A DNA stretch of 64,000 nt from RGIG995 sp045543655 (GTDB lineage: Bacteria > Bacillota > Clostridia > Oscillospirales > UBA644): NCBI GenBank assembly GCA_045543655.1, contig JAZPXN010000015.1:1-64000 (forward strand). The letters are read 5' to 3'. Under the pieces are notes generated by a model. The model searched no databases and was not told where the DNA came from. It was given only the letters and a program-made list of their open reading frames with translations. The position numbers and the translations under genes were made by a program. This document shows, piece after piece, positions 49,101-57,354 of this stretch. The number at the start of each line of letters is the position of its first letter. Within the stretch, counting starts at the first letter, position 1.

Positions 49101-49129
49101 ATTATACTTGAAAATGCGAAAAATGTCAA
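49101..49129 (-). promoter_or_regulatory. Promoter of the acyl carrier protein gene
   Basis: On the minus strand TTGACA (49124-49129) and TATAAT (49101-49106) are 17 bp apart, about 33 bp before the ATG. Confidence 0.88.
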
Positions 49130-49146
49130 GTGCTTTCAAAATTATT

Positions 49147-49833
49147 TCAAATATCGCCGTTGGGCTTGCGGGGCAATTTTGAGGTTAACGCCTCCACGGT
49201 GCGTTCTATGGCGTCCTTGCTGTTCTTCCAATCTTCCTTTGCAAAGCGATAGTCGAATTTCTTGCAAAACCAGTCGATATCGCCGCTCAATTCTTTCAGA
49301 GACGCTTCGGTGACAGTCCCGATAGATTCACAGAATGTAAGTCGGTCTTTCCTTCCAAGTTCCTTTGAAGCTTCCAACAGGGCACGGTAATGCGGAAGGC
49401 AAAAACGGGGCTGGGCTGCCAGAAGATCGCGGAATTGATCGTCGGTTTTCCAGAGATACACGATATTGGAATATACGTTTTTCATCTTGCTTTCAATCTT
49501 ATCGCATACGTAGCAGGAATTCTCCAACGTATTCAGGTACTTTTCCGTCGCGTCCGGTTTTGCGGAATTGATCCGAGCCCGGATCTCTTCCAGATGAGAT
49601 TGAAGAATCAGCGCTACGGGCAACCGTTTTCCGTATGTAACCATCATTTCAAAATGATTCGAACAAAATCCCACTCGATTGGTTTCAATGCGGACGGAGG
49701 GCTCCATCATCGCAGCTCCGGTGATGATTTCAATTTCGTTTTTTTCCAGCATTTCATAAAGAGAACAGACGGGGCATCCGCACTTTTTGCCGAAATGCTC
49801 GTTGATTTCTATAGTATAAAGATGTTCCGCCAC
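49147..49833 (-). CDS. DUF6062-like cysteine-containing protein
   Basis: The 228-residue soluble protein has three cysteine pairs: CGCPVCSLYEML (about 17-28), SCYVCDKIESKM (about 105-116) and single cysteines in RVGFCSNHFEMM and PRFCLPHYRALL. The CxxC plus C-x2-H pattern suggests metal binding. I recall such proteins as DUF6062, of unknown role, in clostridia. The GTG at 49833 is chosen because GGGAG lies 8 nt upstream and it follows the ribulokinase stop by 1 bp; a GTG 30 bp earlier lacks a site. It is the last gene of a three-gene operon. Confidence 0.8.
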   Translation of the reverse strand: MAEHLYTIEINEHFGKKCGCPVCSLYEMLEKNEIEIITGAAMMEPSVRIETNRVGFCSNHFEMMVTYGKRLPVALILQSHLEEIRARINSAKPDATEKYLNTLENSCYVCDKIESKMKNVYSNIVYLWKTDDQFRDLLAAQPRFCLPHYRALLEASKELGRKDRLTFCESIGTVTEASLKELSGDIDWFCKKFDYRFAKEDWKNSKDAIERTVEALTSKLPRKPNGDI

Positions 49834-49834
49834 C

Positions 49835-51505
49835 TTATTTTCTCCCTTCGTTTTTGATCTCACGCAAGCGCTTCATCACGCCGTTTTCGAGGCCGAAAGC
49901 ATCGTGAAGGATCTTATACTGCGCGTATATTTTGTTGTAGATTGCATGGTTTTCTTCCTTTGGCATATAGGTTTTATCCAGCAATTTCGCCATCACCGCA
50001 ACCGCTTCTTCCAACGTGTCGTAACCGCCGTTTTCAGAACCGGCAGCAACAGCAGCGTACATTGCCATCGTCAGCGCAGGCCCTTGGGTCGAGGCACAAA
50101 CCCGAATGGGACGGTTGGTAACGTCGGCAAACATCTGCATCATAAATTCGTCCTTCAGTGCAATGCCGCCGCAAGCCGTGATTTCACCGCCAACGATACC
50201 ACCAACGTTTTCGATCTGCTCCAATATCCGCCGGGTCCCGAAAACAGACGCTTCCAACAACGAACGGTAGATTTCTTCCGGCTTCGTTTGCAAGGTCAAT
50301 CCAACGATCAACCCCGAAAGATCCGCATCTCCAAGAACGCTTCGGTTCCCGTTAAACCAATCGAGACAAAGAAGGCCGGAGGAGCCCGGAGAAGTATTTT
50401 TTAATTTCTCGCGCAACAGCTGATGGATTCCTACGCCCTTTACCTTAGCCTCCTCATAATAGGAACCGGGGAGACAACGCTCAAGGAACCAGGCGTACAG
50501 ATCGCCGCAGCTGGCCTGCCCACCTTCGTAAGTAGTATAACCTTTAAACATAATATCCGGAACCGCTGCAAATATGCCGGGGATCCGAACGTCCGTCTCA
50601 GACGAAATAAAATGACAGAGAGAGGTTCCGATGATCATTGCGATCTGTCCCGGAGCGATGGCATCACAGGCAGGAATGGAGGCATAGCCGTCGATAATCG
50701 GAACGGAAACTGCCGTTCCGACCTTTAGTCCGGACAACTCTGCTCCCCGCTCGGTCACGACTCCGAAGCAAGAATCGTAAGATACGTTGTCTCCGCCGAA
50801 CTTTTCATCAACTACGTTTTCAAACCGAGGATCGAGGGCCTTCATGAATCGTTTGTCGGGATATCCCCCGAGAACGGGGTTCCAGAATTCCTTACAAGCG
50901 GCGTAATTATAGCTTGTTTTATCTGAGCCGCAAAGAAGCATTGTGATCCAGTTTCCGGCCTCAAGAATGCGATAAGCGGCATTGTAAACCTCTTCGTCCG
51001 TCTGCAGGATTGCCAACGTTTTTGCAAGTCCGTTTTCAGCGGAGCATTTGTTTCCCATATAAGAAAGGTGCAGGTCTCCCGTTTCTTTCGTGACGCGGTC
51101 GATCAATTCAGCCTGCGGTGCAGCCGTATGGTCCTTCCACATAGTGGAATATGCTTTGGGATGGGAGCGGAATTGCTCTTCAAAGCAAAGAGGATTCAAA
51201 TTCCGGTCAACGGGAAGCACGGTTGCAGAAGTGAAATCTACGCCGATGCCGATGACCTGCTCCGGTTGAATCCCGGCCTTTCGCATCACGTCCCGGATGA
51301 CGGTGGAAAGGACCTCCAGATAATCCGCAGGGTGTTGAACGGCGGAATCTGCAGGCAGCACCGTCCCGTCAGGCAAATTTTCCGACATGATGCCGTGAGC
51401 GTATTCCAAAACGCTTTCGCAAACTTCGCTCCCCGTTTCCGCGTCCACTAAAAGTGCGCGACCGGAAAGAGACCCGTAATCCAATCCAATGGTATATTTT
51501 TTCAT
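49835..51505 (-). CDS. araB: Ribulokinase (FGGY family)
   Basis: It phosphorylates L-ribulose (or a similar ketose) with ATP. The 556-residue protein has the sugar-kinase start IGLDYGSLSGRALLVD (5-20), GVDFTSATVLPVD (about 97-109), the IDGYASIPACDAIAPGQ and MIIGTSLCHF region, and the FGGY-C segments GGEITACGGIALKDEFMMQMFADVTNRP (about 445-472). Length and Gly-Asp-Tyr-Gly start fit AraB. No araA, araD or arabinose transporter is near, so the true substrate is open. It overlaps the radical-SAM gene by 4 bp. Confidence 0.88.
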   Translation of the reverse strand: MKKYTIGLDYGSLSGRALLVDAETGSEVCESVLEYAHGIMSENLPDGTVLPADSAVQHPADYLEVLSTVIRDVMRKAGIQPEQVIGIGVDFTSATVLPVDRNLNPLCFEEQFRSHPKAYSTMWKDHTAAPQAELIDRVTKETGDLHLSYMGNKCSAENGLAKTLAILQTDEEVYNAAYRILEAGNWITMLLCGSDKTSYNYAACKEFWNPVLGGYPDKRFMKALDPRFENVVDEKFGGDNVSYDSCFGVVTERGAELSGLKVGTAVSVPIIDGYASIPACDAIAPGQIAMIIGTSLCHFISSETDVRIPGIFAAVPDIMFKGYTTYEGGQASCGDLYAWFLERCLPGSYYEEAKVKGVGIHQLLREKLKNTSPGSSGLLCLDWFNGNRSVLGDADLSGLIVGLTLQTKPEEIYRSLLEASVFGTRRILEQIENVGGIVGGEITACGGIALKDEFMMQMFADVTNRPIRVCASTQGPALTMAMYAAVAAGSENGGYDTLEEAVAVMAKLLDKTYMPKEENHAIYNKIYAQYKILHDAFGLENGVMKRLREIKNEGRK

Positions 51506-52404
51506 TTTAAATCCCTCCTGACGCCGGTCAGATCAAATATCGGCGTCATTTTGAAATTATCACAATCCCGACCTTGAGAGTATCCCTCAAGCCCTAGCTG
51601 CGCGGCTAATTTTAGGCAGGCATCGTATTCCACGGTAAATAATTTCCGGTTGATTTCCGGACACTCCGAAAGATCTCCGCAGGGCGCGTATTGCCGCATG
51701 AGGCTGATACGAACGGCATTTCCCGGGAAATTATCCCCAATCCAACGAAGCAACTGAAAAGTATCTTCTTTCCCGGAAGGCAATACGAGATGACGGATAA
51801 GAAGCCCTTTTTGCAATATACCCCGGTCTGAAAAAACACATCTGCCAGTTTGCCGATACATTTCAAGTAACGCTTGGGAAGCGTTGCTGAAATAATCCTT
51901 AGCCGAAGAATAACGCTGGGAACGTTCCTCAGAATAATATTTCAAGTCCGGCAGGTAAACGTCAACCAGACCTTCAAAGCAGGAAAGAATTTCCGGCGAC
52001 TCGTAGCCGGAGCAGTTACAGACCACGGGAATATACAGGAGGTCCTTCACTCGTCTCAGTCCGTTTGCAACCATAGGGGCATAATGAGACGGTGTTACGA
52101 GATTGATATTTTCCGCTCCTTGGTCCTGTAATTCCAAAAATATTTCCGAAAGGCGGTCTTCGGATACGTCTTCACCGAATACACCGTGGCTGATGGGTGC
52201 GTTCTGACAGAATTTGCATTTCAGCGCACAGCCGGAGAAAAAGACCGTTCCGGATCCCCGCGCTCCCGTAATGCAGGGTTCTTCTCCGAAATGAAGCGCT
52301 GCTCTTGCGATTCGAATTGAATCTCTGCCTCCGCAAAGCCCGGCTCCCGACGTCCGATCGGCACCGCACCTCCGGGGACATAGTGTACAATGTTTAATAT
52401 CCAT
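51502..52404 (-). CDS. Radical SAM protein, PflA-like
   Basis: The 300-residue protein has an N-terminal CTLCPRRCGADRTSGAGLCG metal-binding segment (6-25) and the radical-SAM motif CALKCKFCQN (about 59-68), followed by VTPSHYAPMV and VVCNCSGYES. The pattern resembles activases and the uncharacterised YgiQ/PflA-related group that sits in various operons. The target is unknown. Its stop overlaps the ribulokinase start (ATGA), so it is the first gene of the operon and coupled to it. AAAAGG precedes the ATG. Confidence 0.85.
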   Translation of the reverse strand: MDIKHCTLCPRRCGADRTSGAGLCGGRDSIRIARAALHFGEEPCITGARGSGTVFFSGCALKCKFCQNAPISHGVFGEDVSEDRLSEIFLELQDQGAENINLVTPSHYAPMVANGLRRVKDLLYIPVVCNCSGYESPEILSCFEGLVDVYLPDLKYYSEERSQRYSSAKDYFSNASQALLEMYRQTGRCVFSDRGILQKGLLIRHLVLPSGKEDTFQLLRWIGDNFPGNAVRISLMRQYAPCGDLSECPEINRKLFTVEYDACLKLAAQLGLEGYSQGRDCDNFKMTPIFDLTGVRRDLK

Positions 52405-52430
52405 GGTAACCTTTTCACAGATATACGGAA

Positions 52431-52455
52431 GCGGGCAGCATTTTGCGCTGCCCGC
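52431..52455 (-). terminator. Hairpin after the parvulin-type foldase gene
   Basis: On the minus strand GCGGGCAGC and GCTGCCCGC pair around a 7-nt loop 19 bp after the stop. The T-run is weak. Confidence 0.65.
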
Positions 52456-52473
52456 ACTCCGGAGTAATCAAAA

Positions 52474-53949
52474 TCAACCGACCTGAGAAAGGCCCTTATC
52501 GTTAAAGGACATTTTGTAGGTTTCTCTAAGGTCTTTCAGGTACGCTTCATAATCTTCGCCCTTCAGGGTGCTGACCACGTCGGCGTTCCATTTCTCATCA
52601 CCGTAACCGACGAAATAAACGATGTGATAACCGTAAGAGGTCTTAACGATTTCGCAATCACCGGTCTTGCGGCCTTCAGCCCAGATCCAGTCGGTAATTT
52701 CGGAAACCATAGTGTTCTTGTCGAAATCTTCGTAAAGACCTTCGTTATTTACGCTTCCTTCATCGTCGGAATTGTCCTTAACCAGGGCACCAAAGGATTT
52801 TTCAGTAGCTTCGCCGTCTTTCCATTCCTTCAGGAGTTTTTCCGCGGCTGCCTTCTTTTCGGCGTCGTCAGTCTGAATCTCGCCGTCGTCATTCTTGATG
52901 GAATTGCCGTTGTCGTCGGTCAGTTCTTCCACGGTAAAGAGAATATGACGCATCGTGGCCAGCTGATAGGTCTCGCGTCCACGTTCCACAAAGCAGATAA
53001 CGGTAAAGGTGTCCGAGCTGGAGGCAGAGGTTGCCTTGGTCTTGATGACGGTAACGTCGCCGTTCTTGCGGCCGTCTTCAAAGAGCCACTTGGAGGTATC
53101 GTCATCCTCGTTGTAGGTTGCGTCTTCCTTCAGATAGGTTTCAGCCTTGAAGGTATCGGCATTCTCATAAGCCTTGATCGCTTCGATAAAGGAATCAACA
53201 CCGGCGTTTGCAGCGTCCTTGATAGCGTTGGCAACTTCCTCTGCGCTCTTATTGTTGGTGGTGTCAGCTTTAGCCTTATACTCGTAGTAATCAACGACAT
53301 CGAACTGGCTGGTATGTTCTTTGTAATAAGCCTCGATCTTGTCGTCGGCATATTCCAGTCCATCCATATACTGCTCGTAATAATCCGCAGAAATCAGACG
53401 GCGGGTAACGAATTCCTTATAATCGTCCATGGTGATATTGGGCCCGTAGACGGAGCGGAGATATTCGTTGACCTTCATATCGGCATCTTCGGCGGCCTTT
53501 TCAATGGCAGAAATAGATTCGTCAAAGCTCTTCTTGGATTCCTCGGTCATTTCGAAGCCGGAATCCATGGCCTTATTATAAAGAAGGTATACTTCCTCCA
53601 GCTGGATCTTGGTCTGGTTGACAAAATATTCGTACCAACTCATGCTGGAATCAAAATAGCAGGTCTGACTCTTCAGCGAGGTGGAGGTATCGAAGCCGAT
53701 CATGCTGGCGTAGTAATAGTACTGAGAATAGAAGTCGTTAAGCGCAGAGTAGTAACCGTGATTGAATTCCAGAGCGGAAATCTCACTGTCGCCTACCGTC
53801 ATTACGACGGTGTTTCTGCGAAAAACGCCGGTCTTTGCAACGACGGCCAACGCAATGGAAGCAATCAGCACCAGAGCGCAGACGAGAGCAACGATCTTTA
53901 CCATAGGAGACCAGATCGTATCGTTATTTTTGTTGGGGGTCTTTGACAT
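52474..53949 (-). CDS. Membrane-anchored parvulin-type peptidyl-prolyl isomerase
   Basis: The 491-residue protein has an N-terminal membrane anchor (about 14-34; VKIVALVCALVLIASIALAV), a SurA/PrsA-like helical chaperone region (about 50-215) and C-terminal parvulin sequence: MRHILFTVEEL (about 333), EKSFGALVKDNSDDEGSVNNEGLY and the end KTSYGYHIVYFVGY. An earlier segment (SKWLFEDGRKNGDVTVIKTK, then FTVICFV) mirrors the later WIWAEGRKTGDCEIVKTS, so two parvulin-like copies are fused, the first without the HILF start. It helps fold secreted proteins outside the membrane. AAAGGA lies 9 nt before the ATG. Monocistronic. Confidence 0.9.
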   Translation of the reverse strand: MSKTPNKNNDTIWSPMVKIVALVCALVLIASIALAVVAKTGVFRRNTVVMTVGDSEISALEFNHGYYSALNDFYSQYYYYASMIGFDTSTSLKSQTCYFDSSMSWYEYFVNQTKIQLEEVYLLYNKAMDSGFEMTEESKKSFDESISAIEKAAEDADMKVNEYLRSVYGPNITMDDYKEFVTRRLISADYYEQYMDGLEYADDKIEAYYKEHTSQFDVVDYYEYKAKADTTNNKSAEEVANAIKDAANAGVDSFIEAIKAYENADTFKAETYLKEDATYNEDDDTSKWLFEDGRKNGDVTVIKTKATSASSSDTFTVICFVERGRETYQLATMRHILFTVEELTDDNGNSIKNDDGEIQTDDAEKKAAAEKLLKEWKDGEATEKSFGALVKDNSDDEGSVNNEGLYEDFDKNTMVSEITDWIWAEGRKTGDCEIVKTSYGYHIVYFVGYGDEKWNADVVSTLKGEDYEAYLKDLRETYKMSFNDKGLSQVG

Positions 53950-54126
53950 GATGAACCATCCTTTGATTTTATTTGATTTGTTCCCTCATATTAGCACAAA
54001 AACATGTAAGTCATGTGTCTAAGTTGTAACAAATCTTAGGTTTACTATAAAATACATTATACCAAAATAACGGAGCAATTGCAAGCATCTTCATAGAAAT
54101 GTAAAATTTAGTTTAAAAATGCGTTC

Positions 54127-54699
54127 TCAATACCCCAGATCTTCCCGTATAACAACGACCGTTGCACGACAGGAAGAAGGCTTTCTGCGCAGAATGGCAA
54201 TGGCAGAACAGATGCAATCCGGACTTTGACAATCGTGACAGACACCGTCCTTCACACAGGGCGTATTCCGGTTCAGTCGCTTTGCGTTCAAAGGTGCCGC
54301 AACGTTCCGGGCACGATCCCATGCGGAAGGGAGATCCGGGGTAAGCTTATTCTGTCCGACGACAAAGAATACTTCGTCGTGACCGTAAATCGTGCCGGAA
54401 ACGCGGTTACCGTTCCCGTCGATATTAACGATTTCCCCAGTTTCAGCCAAAGCGTTCGCAGAGGTGATGAAAACCGTCGCATTGCAAATCTCCTCCGCTG
54501 CATCCTGCATCCAATGCCATGCGCACCGGGAACGTACGGACAACGCTTCGTAAAGCCCTATCTCTTTAACGGTCATCGATCCTCCGAAGGAAACGGTTTT
54601 TCCGGCACACTCGTTGCACAGAAATTCCACCGCTTCTTCCCTGTCGCTAAATTCAAAGTACCGGTATCCTCGACACTCCAATCGTTCTTTTAATCCCAT
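54127..54699 (-). CDS. LUD-domain protein (LutC/YkgG-like)
   Basis: The 190-residue protein has the LUD pattern: TVSFGGSMTVKEIGLYEAL (about 35-53), VFITSANALAETGEIVNIDGNGNRV (about 76-100), VGQNKLTPDL (about 112), and a cysteine cluster at the C-terminus (CVKDGVCHDCQSPDCICSA, about 147-166). LutC-type proteins take part in lactate oxidation; the cysteine-rich tail suggests cluster binding. It overlaps the MFS transporter gene by 10 bp with GGAGG upstream, so it works with it or is coexpressed. No lutA/lutB partners are seen. Confidence 0.88.
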   Translation of the reverse strand: MGLKERLECRGYRYFEFSDREEAVEFLCNECAGKTVSFGGSMTVKEIGLYEALSVRSRCAWHWMQDAAEEICNATVFITSANALAETGEIVNIDGNGNRVSGTIYGHDEVFFVVGQNKLTPDLPSAWDRARNVAAPLNAKRLNRNTPCVKDGVCHDCQSPDCICSAIAILRRKPSSCRATVVVIREDLGY

Positions 54700-55940
54700 T
54701 CAGATTCCTCCCGGTTGATTCTTTTGCGCAATCTGTGGTGCCAGAAATACACGAAACCCGCCACAAGAAGTCCGACGGCGAGGACGATAAACCAATAGAT
54801 ACTCAGAGCGGACCAGTTCTTTTCAGGTCCGGCCCCCAGCAGAATCCCGCTGACCGTTCCCGTAATTCCGGCGCCTACGTAGATGGCAAAATCAACGAAT
54901 CCGGTCACCGTGGAAACGCAGTCCCACTTGGCAAAATCCAAGGGAATGAAGGAAGTAAACAGCGGCGTCATGCCATAAACGACACCGAACAAAAGAGCGA
55001 CGATAACGACGAACGTAAAAGCGTTGAACCGGAAGAGGACGAGCGAAATCAAACTGAACGCAACGCAGATGCTCCATACGAGAAGGATGCATTTATAAAT
55101 ATCGCCCTTCAAACGCTTGACTGCGGATTTTGAGACCATAATTCCGGCAAAATTGATAAGCGGAACGAGGATCAGCGTAATGACGATCCCACTTTCCGAA
55201 AGTCCGCCAAGATCCTCGATCATCGTGGGGAACCAGGTATCAATACTGGATTTAACGAGCCCGAAGAGAATGGAAAAGACGGCGAGCACGCCGAGGAAGG
55301 TCAAGAGAATCGGTTGTCGGATCAAAGAAGACCCTTTCTTTCGCTGTTTTTCTGCGGAACCGGTAGAGGAGTAACGAAAAACAATTACCCAGACGACGGC
55401 AAACAGAATCCCGATTACGGCGGGCACGCGGAAAACGAAGGCCCAACCGAAATTAAGCTCAATAAAATACGAAACGCACCATGCAAGGATGTATCCGATC
55501 ACCTGCGTTATGGAGAGGGCAAACGTGGCAATGACTTTTTTATTGCCTTCAAAATGCTTTGCAACGCATTTCATCATGGGCGACCACAGCATGGACTGAA
55601 AGATCCCGTTCAAAGCCCAGAAAAAAGCGATCATTGATACCGAATCACAAAAACTGACTGTCAGATTCATCACGGCAGATCCGATCAGTCCCGTAAAAAC
55701 CATGAAGCGTACCGGGAGACGGTCACCGAGAAAGCCGAAGATCAATTGACCGAAGGCGTAGCACCAGAAAAACGAGCTGGATACGACGCCCAAAGCCTCC
55801 GGCGTGGTGTTCAGGGACTCTTCAATCCCCGTCAGCGCAAGCGAAATGTTCAGACGCATGAAATAGAGTGCGGAATAGGCGATCATGCATAAAACGGTAA
55901 TCGTCTTTTGATCCCTTGAAAAGCGATCGTTTGTAGCCAT
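54690..55940 (-). CDS. MFS transporter (sugar-phosphate/organic-anion type)
   Basis: The 416-residue protein has twelve predicted membrane helices, with the MFS signature GFLGDRLPVRFMV (about 69-81) between helices 2 and 3, preceded by FFWCYAFGQLIFG. It resembles the GlpT/UhpT-type subgroup (NISLALTGIEESL start and an ALNGIFQSMLWSPMMKCVAKHF loop). The ATG at 55940 has GGAGG 11 nt upstream; a TTG 18 bp earlier overlaps that site. It is the first gene of the MFS-LUD operon. Substrate unknown; coupling to a LUD protein and a nearby Ldh2-type dehydrogenase suggests an organic acid. Confidence 0.85.
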   Translation of the reverse strand: MATNDRFSRDQKTITVLCMIAYSALYFMRLNISLALTGIEESLNTTPEALGVVSSSFFWCYAFGQLIFGFLGDRLPVRFMVFTGLIGSAVMNLTVSFCDSVSMIAFFWALNGIFQSMLWSPMMKCVAKHFEGNKKVIATFALSITQVIGYILAWCVSYFIELNFGWAFVFRVPAVIGILFAVVWVIVFRYSSTGSAEKQRKKGSSLIRQPILLTFLGVLAVFSILFGLVKSSIDTWFPTMIEDLGGLSESGIVITLILVPLINFAGIMVSKSAVKRLKGDIYKCILLVWSICVAFSLISLVLFRFNAFTFVVIVALLFGVVYGMTPLFTSFIPLDFAKWDCVSTVTGFVDFAIYVGAGITGTVSGILLGAGPEKNWSALSIYWFIVLAVGLLVAGFVYFWHHRLRKRINREESEWD

Positions 55941-56091
55941 AACTGTCAAAACCTCCAAAAGCGTTCAATGTATTATAACAGAACTGCGGAAAAAAGTCAA
56001 GATTTTTTACAAAAAAAACCGACCTCTGTTTTCGATTTTTTATATTTTTAGATGAAAATGTTAAATAACTTTATCATCTTGCGGAAAATCA

Positions 56092-56120
56092 TTGACTTTC
56101 AAATAAAAATGTGATATACT
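56092..56120 (+). promoter_or_regulatory. Promoter of the Ldh2-type dehydrogenase gene
   Basis: TTGACT (56092-56097) and TATACT (56115-56120) are 17 bp apart, about 46 bp before the ATG. Confidence 0.8.
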
Positions 56121-56165
56121 AAGGCGAAAATAACTCCATATTTTATGGAAAGGGAGAATTTAAAA

Positions 56166-57281
56166 ATGGATGAATCTAGAAACTACGTTGACTGGAAAAC
56201 GATTACCAATTTCGTAATCGACTCTTTCGTCGGCTACGGAATTCCCAGAAACGACGCCGTCGTTTGCGCAGACGTCCTGCTCGAGTCCGATAAGAGAGGG
56301 ATTGAGTCTCACGGCGTTAACCGCTTCAAGCCCATCTATCTGGACCGCATCAAGGCCGGAATCCAGAATCCCGTTACGAACGTTGAGATCGTAAAAGATT
56401 TTGCCGCTACCGCCGTTATCGACGGTCATGACGGTATGGGTCAGGTCATCGGCTTCAAGGCGATGAACATGGCGATCCAGAAGGCGAAGAAATACGGTAT
56501 CGGTATGGTCGTTGTCCGCAACTCCTGCCACTACGGGATTGCCGGTTACTATGCTACCATGGCAACCAAGGCCGGTTGCATCGGTATGACCGGGACCAAC
56601 GCCCGTCCCTCCATCGCCCCCACCTTCGGCGTGGAAAACATGCTGGGCACCAACCCCCTGACCGTAGGCTTCCCCACCGACGAAGCTTTCCCCTTCGTTA
56701 TCGACTGCGCAACCTCTATCACTCAGCGCGGTAAGATCGAATATTACGCCCGCGTAGGAAAAGACACTCCCGCCGGCATGGTCGTCGGCCGTGACGGTCT
56801 GGCCCACACCGATTCCGTTGCCATCCTCGACGAACTGAATACCGGTAAGGCTGCTTTGGCTCCCTTGGGCGGTATCGGCGAAGAACTGGCCGGTTACAAG
56901 GGTTACGGCTACGCCACCGTTGTTGAAATCCTCTCCGCTGCTCTCCAGCAGGGTAACTTCCTTAAGGCACTTTCCGGAATCGGCGAAAACGGTGAAAAGA
57001 TTCCCTTCCACCTGGGTCACTGGTTCATTGCCATCGATCCCGAAGCCTTCATGGGTCTCGAAACCTTCAAGAAGATCGCCGGTCAGATCCTGAGAGATCT
57101 CCGCAATTCTCAGAAGGCTCCCGGCTGCGACCGTATTTATACCGCCGGTGAAAAAGAATGGGATACCTGGTGCGAACGCAAGACCACCGGAGTCAAGATC
57201 AATCCCGCCGTCCAGAAGGAAATGATTGCCGTCCGTGACGAACTGGGTCTGACTCAGTACAAATTCCCCTTCGAAGACTAA
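56166..57281 (+). CDS. Ldh2/MDH-type NAD(P)-dependent dehydrogenase
   Basis: The 371-residue protein belongs to the malate/L-lactate/ureidoglycolate dehydrogenase family, not the Rossmann LDH family. It has ESHGVNRFKPIYLDRI (about 49-64), NSCHYGIAGYYA (catalytic His, about 116-127), TNARPSIAP and MLGTNPLTVGFP (about 154-165), and APLGG...YKGYGYATVVEILSA (about 230-255). The product could be pyruvate or oxaloacetate from a 2-hydroxyacid. AAGGGAG lies 9 nt before the ATG at 56166; an ATG 21 bp upstream would overlap it. Codons are strongly biased (CGC, ATC, ACC), as in highly expressed genes. Malic enzyme follows 73 bp on. Confidence 0.9.
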   Translation: MDESRNYVDWKTITNFVIDSFVGYGIPRNDAVVCADVLLESDKRGIESHGVNRFKPIYLDRIKAGIQNPVTNVEIVKDFAATAVIDGHDGMGQVIGFKAMNMAIQKAKKYGIGMVVVRNSCHYGIAGYYATMATKAGCIGMTGTNARPSIAPTFGVENMLGTNPLTVGFPTDEAFPFVIDCATSITQRGKIEYYARVGKDTPAGMVVGRDGLAHTDSVAILDELNTGKAALAPLGGIGEELAGYKGYGYATVVEILSAALQQGNFLKALSGIGENGEKIPFHLGHWFIAIDPEAFMGLETFKKIAGQILRDLRNSQKAPGCDRIYTAGEKEWDTWCERKTTGVKINPAVQKEMIAVRDELGLTQYKFPFED

Positions 57282-57291
57282 ACACGTTTTT

Positions 57292-57324
57292 GGTTCGGGC
57301 GGCTTTCGGGTCGCCCGACCTTAT
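57292..57324 (+). terminator. Hairpin between the dehydrogenase and malic enzyme genes
   Basis: GGTTCGGGCG and CGCCCGACC pair with one bulge around a 10-nt loop. Only a short TTATAT follows, so it may be a partial terminator or a stabiliser of the upstream mRNA. Confidence 0.5.
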
Positions 57325-57354
57325 ATGTTATAATAGGTTGAAAGGAACGTTATT

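Noticed and set aside
52624..53946. 440-codon plus-strand frame opposite the parvulin-type gene
   Set aside because: The minus-strand gene has signal anchor and parvulin motifs. The opposite frame is a valine/isoleucine-rich shadow.
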